Positions 53,410 through 60,846 of a DNA stretch of 64,000 nt are shown one piece after another (position 1 is the first letter of the stretch; each line of letters opens with the position of its first letter). A program made the translations under genes and the position numbers. Source of the DNA: Polyangiaceae bacterium (GTDB taxonomy: Bacteria; Myxococcota_A; Polyangia; Polyangiales; Polyangiaceae); assembly GCA_015075635.1 (NCBI GenBank), contig JABTUA010000002.1, positions 1,926,708 through 1,990,707 on the forward strand, given 5' to 3'. The notes beneath the pieces are model-generated. The model was not told the origin of the DNA. It was given only the letters and a program-made list of their open reading frames with translations, and made no database searches.

Positions 53410-54411
53410 TCAGCCCATCTTCACCTGCCCCGGTCCGAGCCAAGACGTCGAGCCGTCGGCCCACACCACCTCGTAGAGCGTGCCGTTGTAGACGCGCACG
53501 GTCGCCGGGTAGAAGCCCCCGTCGGGCCACTGCGCCAGGAGGCGCGTGCCCGGCGTGAACGCGCCCGGGTACGCCGGCTCCGGCTCGAGCTCGGCCAGCG
53601 CGACCTCCGAGCGCTCCCCCGACACGTCCCAGATGATCTCGGCGCGGTTCTCCACGACCTTCCCCACGCGCCCCGAGTACCACTCCGAGCCGCGACTGGT
53701 CCGCACTCGCGCGCCTTCGCCGAGCGACGGCGGACCGGGCGCGTCGGAGTAGTGGGTCAGCGTTCCACCCATCAGCCGGAGGCGCGAGGCCACGTGATCG
53801 GGCACCACGAACGCGACGATCTCCGCGCTCGTGAGCCCGAGCCCGAGCTCCGCGAGGCCCGGCGCGGCGGCGCGACCCAGCGCCTGCGCGCGCTCTGGGA
53901 GCTTCGCCTCTGCCACCAGCTCGCTCAGGCGCGGGACCTGCTTCGCGAGCTCGAGGGCGTGGCGCAAGAGGTGGGCCTTCACCCACTGCTCCACTGCGCC
54001 CTGGTCGGTCTTTCCCGCGAGCCCGTGGATCAAGCGCACCGGATCGCTCACGACGAGCGACACGCGCGCGTCGAGCCGCGGCGTCACCTTCTCGCCCACG
54101 GCAGGATCCAGCACTGGGTCCAGCGCGCCGCCGACCTGGAAGCTCTCCGCCACGCCCATCTTCACCCAGAACACGTCGTCACCCAGGATGGCGGTGCCGG
54201 GCCGCTGCTGCACGATGGGTCCCAGGAAGGCGATGACACGCGGATCCAGCACGTGCTCGCCGGGACCGAGCACCCCGGCGACGTGGCCTCGAGCCACGAA
54301 GGCCAGGGCCTGGCTGGGCAGGATGCGCGCCGTGGCGCCCACGAAGGCCGGCGACGCCGCGCGCTGGAGCAAGCTCGTGTGGTGGACCGCTTCGAGGGCG
54401 AGCACGTTCAT
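53410..54411 (-). CDS. SPFH-like N-terminus fused to two Tudor-like modules
   Basis: 333 residues from the ATG at 54411. The first 220 residues (FVARGHVAGVLGPGEHVLDP, DARVSLVVSDPVRLIHGLAG, LGLGLTSAEIVAFVVPDHVA) resemble SPFH/stomatin-like domains without the N-terminal membrane helix. The C-terminal 100 residues contain two SH3/Tudor-like repeats: EGARVRTSRGSEWYSGRVGK and TRLLAQWPDGGFYPATVRVY followed by EVVWADGSTSWLGPGQV. The combination is unusual. It overlaps the DUF998 gene by four bases. Confidence 0.6.
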   Translation of the reverse strand: MNVLALEAVHHTSLLQRAASPAFVGATARILPSQALAFVARGHVAGVLGPGEHVLDPRVIAFLGPIVQQRPGTAILGDDVFWVKMGVAESFQVGGALDPVLDPAVGEKVTPRLDARVSLVVSDPVRLIHGLAGKTDQGAVEQWVKAHLLRHALELAKQVPRLSELVAEAKLPERAQALGRAAAPGLAELGLGLTSAEIVAFVVPDHVASRLRLMGGTLTHYSDAPGPPSLGEGARVRTSRGSEWYSGRVGKVVENRAEIIWDVSGERSEVALAELEPEPAYPGAFTPGTRLLAQWPDGGFYPATVRVYNGTLYEVVWADGSTSWLGPGQVKMG

Positions 54412-55073
54412 ACCCGAGAGCGTATCAGGTCGCGCGCCGAGGCCACCATCCACGCGAGCGTCAGGCCCATGGCGAAACGCTGCACGATCGGCAAGAGCGT
54501 CGAGCAGTCGCTCCTCGAGGACCAGTGATGGACGTAGAGCGCCATGTCGACGGCGGAAACGGCGAGCGCTGCGACTCCAACTCGACCGGTCGCCGCGGTG
54601 CTCGGGGAGCGGAGCTGTGCGTGGAGCGCCAGCGCGACGGCGACGAAGCCGGGGCCGCCCGCCGCCATCACCGCCACGCCGTGCCACGCGCCGTAGCGGT
54701 CCGAGGGCAAGAGCGGCACGCCGATCATGCCGAGGGTCGCGAGCAGACCCAGGCAGCGGACGGCGACGCCCACCCGGCGCCGCGCCGGCCAGAGCGACGG
54801 CAGGCCGGCGAACAGCGACGCCATGCTGCCGATCAGCGCGAACATCCCGAGTCGCGCGACGGTCGCCCCGGGATTCGGCCGCCCGTTCAGGCTGGTCGCG
54901 TGGAGCAGATCGCAGACGAAGTTCCCCCAGAATCGGTGCCCGATGGCGCTCGGATCGCACCAGGTGCCGCCGGGGTATAGCCACGCGGCGGCAACAGCGG
55001 CGGGCAGAAACAGCGCCGCTCCGGCCAGCGCCACGAAGCCGAGGACGCGCATGCGCCCGAGAGCATGCAACAT
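54408..55073 (-). CDS. DUF998-like membrane protein
   Basis: 221 residues; the start is uncertain (TTG at 55073 or an ATG at 55052). Six hydrophobic helices can be seen, including VLGFVALAGAALFLPAAVAA, LGMFALIGSMASLFAGL, LGLLATLGMIGVPLL and GVAVMAAGGPGFVAVALAL. The motif NFVCDLL after the first helix fits DUF998. It overlaps the SPFH/Tudor gene by four bases. Function unknown. Confidence 0.6.
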   Translation of the reverse strand: MLHALGRMRVLGFVALAGAALFLPAAVAAAWLYPGGTWCDPSAIGHRFWGNFVCDLLHATSLNGRPNPGATVARLGMFALIGSMASLFAGLPSLWPARRRVGVAVRCLGLLATLGMIGVPLLPSDRYGAWHGVAVMAAGGPGFVAVALALHAQLRSPSTAATGRVGVAALAVSAVDMALYVHHWSSRSDCSTLLPIVQRFAMGLTLAWMVASARDLIRSRV

Positions 55074-55103
55074 TGGCGCTCCCGCGCGCCACGGGGCCCG
55101 CGC

Positions 55104-55109
55104 TAAGCT
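55104..55109 (+). promoter_or_regulatory. TAAGCT box 6 nt before a start codon
   Basis: TAAGCT at 55104-55109 ends six bases before the ATG at 55116; no ribosome-binding site between them. Confidence 0.3.
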
Positions 55110-55115
55110 GACCGG

Positions 55116-57629
55116 ATGATCCGGACCGTGAGCTTGTCATGGGCGCTGATCGGCGCTCTGGCCCTGGGTTGCAGCACCTCGGAGAGCGCCGGCGGCGACC
55201 CCGGTGAGCCCGGGCAGAACCTGGGCGTGAGCTGCGAGGGCAAATGCGACGGCTGGGGCTCCATCACCGCCCTCTGGCGCGACGCCAAGAAGCTCGATCT
55301 GGGCGACCTCCTGAGCGTGGGCGCAGGCTTCGCCTCCGACGGCCTGAACGACGCGCTGAGCATCAGCGACTACGCGGGCATCAAGCTCGGCGAGCCAATG
55401 GTCTACGCCACTGCCGCGAAGGCCCAGAACGACCTGACGCTCGGGAACCTGGACAACCTGGCCACCGGCCTTGCCGTCGCCTACGGCGAGCGCGAGCTGA
55501 CCACCGAGGTGAACCAGCTCCGCCGCGATCACCTGCACTCGTCGGGCGACACCGTGTACGGCGAGTTCGCCTTCCAGACGTCCGCCGCATTCGGCCACAA
55601 ATGGGGCCTCTCCGTCGGAGGCCTGGGCGGGGCGAGCGTGGCGCTCGGCTTCGACCTGGGCGCAAACCTCACGACCCGCGTGATCGCGCCATTCCAGAGC
55701 GAGGCCGGAGCGCTGGGCGGAGCCCCGCTCGCGGCGCTGAAAGGCGCGCGCGGCTTCGTGATGCCGCGCAGCGTGAACGACGTTCGCGCGATGAAGCCCG
55801 GGGAGCTCCTGGCGCTGAGCGGCTCCGGCGGCGTCGGCCTGAACCTCGGCGTTGGCGTGCCGCTGCTCGTGGCCACGCCCGCGGCCGGCGTCAGCTACAA
55901 CCTCGTGCTCTCCGGCGGCCTGCGCGCGCACCTGCGCGGGCAGATGGACGTGCAGCTCGTGCGCTTGTCCGGTGATCAGGTGGTGGTGGACGTTGGCGTG
56001 TCCAACGCCAAGGTGCAGAGCGCCAGCGTCGCGCTCACCGACGGCTGGGGCATCCAGGGGCTGGTCAAGAGCAAGGTCGCCGTCGCGGGCTTCGACCTCG
56101 ACCTCGGACGCCTGGTGGAGAAGGCGCTCCAGAACCAGATGAACGCGAAGCTGAGCTTCATCGCGACACGCGCCGCCAAGACCAAGCAAGAGACCCGGCT
56201 CTCGGTGGCGCGCCTGCGCTTCCGGCTCGACGCCCCGACCGATCCGAAGGCGCTGGAGCAGGCGCTGGCCCAGGCCCTGCGCGGCGACATCCGACTGGCG
56301 CAGGCGCTCTCGACGCAGGGTGACCCGGGCGTGATCGCCGAGTTCGACCTGTCGCGCTCCGGCGTGTCGGCGACGTCCCACGCCGGCGTGGACGTGTTCG
56401 GCATGAGCTTCTTCAAGACCATCGAGGAGACCCAGGGGTCGGTGGTGATCCAGACCCCGGGCGGCGCGCGCACGCTGCTCTTCGACGGACTGCACAAGCA
56501 GAGCGGCTGGTTCTTCTCCTCTCACGGTTACACGCGCATCGGCATGAGCGGTCTGGTGTTCGACCCCGAGGACCCGACGCTGCCGGCGCAGGGAGAGGCC
56601 AACCTGATCCTCCAGGTCGAGGAGGGAGACGACTACATGGAGCGCGACAAGCTGCTCGATCACCTGGATGCGGTGATCCAGAGCCTGGGCGGCAAGCCGG
56701 CGCTCGAGGCCGTCGAGAAGCCGGGCAACGAGCTCCAGCGCTACGTGGTCGAGTCCTGCCCGAACAGCCAGGCGTTCGACCCCTGCCGCCTCTCCGTGCT
56801 GGACGACCCCAAGGTAGTTCAGCTCCGCGCGGACGGCGCGAGCGCCCTCGCCGCCACGCTGAGCGGCCTCGAGCCCGCCGCGAAGGACCTGGTGATGAAG
56901 GCGGGCACGCTGCGGCTGACCGCGCAGGCCACGCTCGAGCCGGCGGCGTCGCTGGTCGGGCCGCCCAGCTCTCTGGTCGTGGATCTGCGCCTCGACGACG
57001 AGGCGCTCGGCGCGATGTTCACCAAGAAGAGCGAGTTCGAGCTCAGGAACGCGCTCTCGGCGTACCTGCGCGCGGTCCTCATCGACCGCGGCGCGAGCGA
57101 GGCCGCGATCCAGACCAAGCGCGCCTCGATTCCGGACGCCAAGGACGGCGCCGTGCTCGACGCCATGGCGGCAGAGTACAAAGCCCGCGCACTCGGCTAC
57201 GAGAAGCTGATGGCGGCGGAGAAGGCCGTGATCCAGAACATCGGGCCGGTGGGTCCGCGGACCGTGGAGATCCGCTTCCCCGTCGATGCCGGGAACCGGC
57301 CCGACTACGACAAGGCCACCGCCGGCTCGCTGAGCCAGGCTAGAGCCCGTGAGGCCCTGGCCCTGTTCGACAACCTGGTGAAGCTGGCCGATGGCCTCGA
57401 CCCGCACGCCGAACAGCCGGTGCTCTACGCGCTCCTCGCCCTCACCTCCCCGGCCTCGGCGGACGTGCGCCTGAACGTGCAGATGAGCACCTCCAACACC
57501 TGGGCGCAGGACTTCGAGCACTACAAGAAGGCGGGCTACGCCGGCTTCGACGTCTACTCCCGCGGCTCGGCCGTGGCGCCCATCGACGGCGGCCTCTTCG
57601 ACGTGAACGCGCTGCTCGCCGTGAAGTAG
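55116..57629 (+). CDS. Large lipoprotein of unknown function
   Basis: 837 residues. Signal VSLSWALIGALALGC (lipobox). After SCEGKCDGWGS a long repetitive strand-rich region follows (VYGEFAFQTSAAFGHKWGLS, VGGLGGASVALGFDLGANLT, VVVDVGVSNAKVQSASVALT), suggesting a large beta-barrel or lipid-transport-type barrel; the last 250 residues are helical. The C-S-x-G-x-C-D-G motif after the lipid anchor is shared by many myxobacterial exported proteins. No family was recognised. Confidence 0.65.
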   Translation: MIRTVSLSWALIGALALGCSTSESAGGDPGEPGQNLGVSCEGKCDGWGSITALWRDAKKLDLGDLLSVGAGFASDGLNDALSISDYAGIKLGEPMVYATAAKAQNDLTLGNLDNLATGLAVAYGERELTTEVNQLRRDHLHSSGDTVYGEFAFQTSAAFGHKWGLSVGGLGGASVALGFDLGANLTTRVIAPFQSEAGALGGAPLAALKGARGFVMPRSVNDVRAMKPGELLALSGSGGVGLNLGVGVPLLVATPAAGVSYNLVLSGGLRAHLRGQMDVQLVRLSGDQVVVDVGVSNAKVQSASVALTDGWGIQGLVKSKVAVAGFDLDLGRLVEKALQNQMNAKLSFIATRAAKTKQETRLSVARLRFRLDAPTDPKALEQALAQALRGDIRLAQALSTQGDPGVIAEFDLSRSGVSATSHAGVDVFGMSFFKTIEETQGSVVIQTPGGARTLLFDGLHKQSGWFFSSHGYTRIGMSGLVFDPEDPTLPAQGEANLILQVEEGDDYMERDKLLDHLDAVIQSLGGKPALEAVEKPGNELQRYVVESCPNSQAFDPCRLSVLDDPKVVQLRADGASALAATLSGLEPAAKDLVMKAGTLRLTAQATLEPAASLVGPPSSLVVDLRLDDEALGAMFTKKSEFELRNALSAYLRAVLIDRGASEAAIQTKRASIPDAKDGAVLDAMAAEYKARALGYEKLMAAEKAVIQNIGPVGPRTVEIRFPVDAGNRPDYDKATAGSLSQARAREALALFDNLVKLADGLDPHAEQPVLYALLALTSPASADVRLNVQMSTSNTWAQDFEHYKKAGYAGFDVYSRGSAVAPIDGGLFDVNALLAVK

Positions 57630-57632
57630 GCC

Positions 57633-59585
57633 TCAGCCGTCGTCCTCGGCCAGCACGATCAGGCGATCGCCCTTCTTGGGCGTGATGGCTGCTTGGCGGA
57701 ACTGCCACGGGTTCAGGTGGACACCGTAGCGCTGCGCGGGGTCGTTCACGTGGATCTGGATCCCCAGCGCCACCTCACCGCGGGCCTTGGCCGCCACGGT
57801 CAGGTACTCGAACGTGGTCGGCTGCCCCGGCGGGACGTAGCGCGTCAGGTCCTTCAGGTAGATCTCGCTGCCCTCGGACTGGAACAGATCCTCGATCACC
57901 GGCCGAACCCGGGGCTCGTGGGTGACCTGGGCCAGCACCATGCTCACCATCTCGTTGCTGATCACGATGTCGTTGATCTCGGTCGTCGCCGCCAGATCGC
58001 GGTTTCTGGGGTCGAGGATCTCGCTGCACACCTCTTGACCGTGGACCCCTGCGCGGTGGCGGAAGTCGCGGAGCAGGAGCAGCGCGATGATGGCCCGGGT
58101 GTCCGCGGCCTCGCTCTCGTCCAGCCCGTGCGCACCCGAGGCGTCGCCCAGCACCATGACCATCGGGTAACGCTCGGTACGCACCTGCTCGAGCACATGG
58201 CGATTGGTGAAGTCACCCACCAGGTGCTGCACCTTGATGTTCCCCAGCGAGCCACACTTGTCGGCGATCTCGCGCTCGCGCTCCTCCAGCGAAACCGAGT
58301 TGATCAGCGTGACGGTCGAGCCTTGGCCCACGTAGGAGTCGAACTCCTTGAGGATGGGGAAGAGCTTCTCGTTGTAGCCCAGCACCAGCAGGTGCTCGAC
58401 GGGTTTGTCCGCCGCGGGCGGCGACGGGATCTGGATCTGCTCCACCCGGAGGGGCCCCTGGTAGGGTTGCCAGCGGATGTGATCGTCCTCCGCCAGGAGC
58501 AGGAGCTCCTCGTCCGGCGCGATCACGTGGTCAGCGGGTGGGTTCAGGAGGTGGGCCGAGCCATCGGCCTTGCCCACACCGACCAGGCAGGCGTTGGGGA
58601 ACTCGAGCAACAGGTCGGCGAAGCGCCGGCCCACGACCTGCGGGAAGCGCGCGTAGTGGACCTCGTTGCCCTCGAAGCGGAACAGCTCGTCGTAGATCAG
58701 GGACAGCCCGCTGATGCGCGAAGTCTGAAGGATGACCTTGGAGATCATCTCGTTGGTGTTGATGACCTGAGCCCGGCCGCGGCTGGCGATCAGCGCGATT
58801 TCCCGGCTTTCGGACAGCATGACCTCGGCGGTGACCTTGATCTGCTCGATGCGGCCGCGCCCGTCCGGGTGGTTGTACAGGGCCATCAGCGTCTTGATCA
58901 CGCGGCCGTCCGCTCGGTAGGGCTGGTCGCGCTGCGCGTCGTCCACCAGCACCACCACCGCCTGCGCGCGCTCGAAGCTGACCTTCGCCAGGTCGTTCAA
59001 CGCGACCGAGCTGCCGGAGCGGACCACCAGCTTGACGCGCTTCGGGTGCTGCACCTTGTCGCGCAGCGCCTCCTCCATCGCGACCTTGTCTTGCTCGGCC
59101 ATCACGACCACCACGATGCGCCCCTTCTCGATGTTGGCCTCCGAGAGCTGGTCGATGACGCTGAAGACCTTCTCGGACCAACCGAGGATCAGGAAGTGGT
59201 CGTGCTCGATGACCGGCGAGATGCCGCGCTTGATGGCATCGAGCCGCTCCTGGAAGTTGCCGGCCAGAGAGGAGATGAGCAGGCCCGCGACGACCACACC
59301 GGCGACGGTCGCCAGCGTGGAGACGAACCGATTGGGATTGCCGGCGTCGCCACCCATGGTCCCCGGGTCGATCACCCGAGTGAAATAGAACCACGCGCGG
59401 TCCAGCAGGCCACCTTCGGCCATCTCGACCCCGACAGCCCCAGCGGCCAGCGAAATGGCTGCGAACAGCACGACCAAGAGCATCGTCAGCGCGAACAGGA
59501 AGAGCAGCTGCTTGCCCGCTCCACCGCTCAGGAACTCTTCCCACCTGTACCGAAGGCGCGCACGCGCGCCCCGCTCGACCGCCAT
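57633..59585 (-). CDS. CASTOR/POLLUX-type ion channel with RCK-like domains
   Basis: 650 residues. An N-terminal helix (LFLFALTMLLVVLFAAISLA), a pore-like segment (DPGTMGGDAGNPNRFVSTL) and a second helix (ATVAGVVVAGLLISSLAG) are followed by two Rossmann-type domains: HDHFLILGWSEKVFSVIDQL and EHLLVLGYNEKLFPILKEFD. This is the layout of plant CASTOR/POLLUX and bacterial SYM8-like channels, which conduct K+ or Ca2+ and are gated by cytosolic ligands. It lies near kup, another K+ transporter, separated by one gene. Confidence 0.85.
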   Translation of the reverse strand: MAVERGARARLRYRWEEFLSGGAGKQLLFLFALTMLLVVLFAAISLAAGAVGVEMAEGGLLDRAWFYFTRVIDPGTMGGDAGNPNRFVSTLATVAGVVVAGLLISSLAGNFQERLDAIKRGISPVIEHDHFLILGWSEKVFSVIDQLSEANIEKGRIVVVVMAEQDKVAMEEALRDKVQHPKRVKLVVRSGSSVALNDLAKVSFERAQAVVVLVDDAQRDQPYRADGRVIKTLMALYNHPDGRGRIEQIKVTAEVMLSESREIALIASRGRAQVINTNEMISKVILQTSRISGLSLIYDELFRFEGNEVHYARFPQVVGRRFADLLLEFPNACLVGVGKADGSAHLLNPPADHVIAPDEELLLLAEDDHIRWQPYQGPLRVEQIQIPSPPAADKPVEHLLVLGYNEKLFPILKEFDSYVGQGSTVTLINSVSLEEREREIADKCGSLGNIKVQHLVGDFTNRHVLEQVRTERYPMVMVLGDASGAHGLDESEAADTRAIIALLLLRDFRHRAGVHGQEVCSEILDPRNRDLAATTEINDIVISNEMVSMVLAQVTHEPRVRPVIEDLFQSEGSEIYLKDLTRYVPPGQPTTFEYLTVAAKARGEVALGIQIHVNDPAQRYGVHLNPWQFRQAAITPKKGDRLIVLAEDDG

Positions 59586-59631
59586 GGCGCCCGAGAGTTC
59601 TCGCGGGTGGGCGACCCGTCAATCCGGAACG

Positions 59632-60489
59632 TCAGTCGAGCTTCCAGGCCTCGCGGAGCAGCGCCCCGAGCGCCTCGCCCCGCGGCCCCGGGCAGCCGGC
59701 TCCGATGGCGTGGCCGTCGATCTCCACGACGGGCATCACCAGGAGCGTGGTCGAGGTCACGAAGACCTCGCCCGCGCGGAGCAGTCGCTCGACCGGGATT
59801 TCGGCCGCGCCGACCTCCAGGCCCAGGCGCCTCGCCAGACCCTCCACCAGAGGTCCGGTCAAGCCCGGCAAGAGGTGGTGCGAACGCGCGGGCGTGAGCA
59901 GCCGATCGCGCTCGATCAGGAACACGTTGCTCGCCGCGCCCTCGCGGACGTTGCCGTCCTCTCCCACGAACAGCGCCTCCGCCGCGCCTCGCGCCGCCGC
60001 CTCGCGTCGGGCCATCACCGCCGGCAGGAGCATCGAGGTCTTCAGATCCGAGAGCGCCCAGCGCACGTCGGGCCGCGTGATGGCGCGGATGCCGCGTCGG
60101 ACCTCCTCGGCGCGCGGGAAACGGAACGGCCGGAGGTAGGCGAAGAAGCTCGGCTCGGGTGGCTCCGCCGGCAGGTGCGCGCGCGGCGCCGTGCCTCCGG
60201 TCACCTGCGCGAAGAGCAGCGCCTCGACGAGTCGTTCGCGCCGGAGCAGCTCGCGGGTGAGCTCCTGCCAGCGCTCGGGCAGCGGCACACCCGACTCGAT
60301 GCCCAAGAGCTTCGCCGACTCGCTCATGCGTTTCGCGTGTTGATCGAGCAAGCGGGGCTCGCCGTCGCTCACCGCGACGACCTCGTACAGGCTCTCGCCG
60401 AACTGCAAGCCGCGGTCTTCGATGGGGACGCGGGCGTCGGCGAACGGCACGAGGGCGCCGTCGAACCAGGCAACGGTCGGAGCGCTCAT
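59632..60489 (-). CDS. Class IV aminotransferase (D-amino-acid-transaminase-like)
   Basis: 285 residues from the ATG at 60489. Motifs: VAWFDGALVPFADARVPIED, RGLQFGESLYEVV, the PLP-binding Lys150 in RWALSDLKTSMLLP, and Glu183 in NVREGAASNVFLIERD, with LLPGLTGPLVEGLA. This residue pattern fits D-alanine transaminase more than branched-chain transaminases, but the substrate is not certain. Confidence 0.8.
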   Translation of the reverse strand: MSAPTVAWFDGALVPFADARVPIEDRGLQFGESLYEVVAVSDGEPRLLDQHAKRMSESAKLLGIESGVPLPERWQELTRELLRRERLVEALLFAQVTGGTAPRAHLPAEPPEPSFFAYLRPFRFPRAEEVRRGIRAITRPDVRWALSDLKTSMLLPAVMARREAAARGAAEALFVGEDGNVREGAASNVFLIERDRLLTPARSHHLLPGLTGPLVEGLARRLGLEVGAAEIPVERLLRAGEVFVTSTTLLVMPVVEIDGHAIGAGCPGPRGEALGALLREAWKLD

Positions 60490-60600
60490 GGGCGTGACGC
60501 GAGCGTGCCCCGCGACGGCGGGCTCCACCAGCGCAATCGGGCACCTGGCTCCGCGGTTGACCCGCGTGACGCCCGGCGGTAGATCGATGGCGTCTCTCGA

Positions 60601-60800
60601 CCCCAAAGAACGAAGAGAGAGACACACAGCCGAATCCCGCCGACCTTCGGCGGGAGCCGGGTCTGGGTGCCAGCACGAATGCTTCGGGCTGGCTCGGGGA
60701 GAAGGGAGAAATCCCCGGGGCACCTCGCTCCGATTCCGACACCCCAGGGCGCGCTGCTCGCGCGCTGACGCTCGGTAGGAAGTCGAGGAGCGACAGATGA
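60601..60800 (+). promoter_or_regulatory. Structured leader of kup, possible c-di-AMP (ydaO-type) riboswitch
   Basis: The leader has at least four hairpins: CCCGCCGA/TCGGCGGG (60636-60654), GCCAGC/GCTGGC (60669-60693), GGGGA/TCCCC (60696-60716) and GCGCG/CGCGC (about 60,749-60,765). Conserved-looking pieces are CGGGAGC, GGGAGAAATCC and CCGATTCCGACA, which resemble the GGxAGC, GGGTGAATCC and CCGAATCCGACA blocks of ydaO RNAs. ydaO riboswitches often control K+ transporters in response to c-di-AMP, which matches the gene behind it. The canonical GGGGACC block is not present, so this remains a candidate. Confidence 0.4.
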
Positions 60801-60846
60801 CACGACATCACCGTTTTGCGTCTCGTGCCCGGGGCTGGAGTACGCC

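Noticed and set aside
55137..57521. Long minus-strand frame opposite the large lipoprotein
   Set aside because: Composition is typical antisense and the plus frame has a signal peptide and lipobox.
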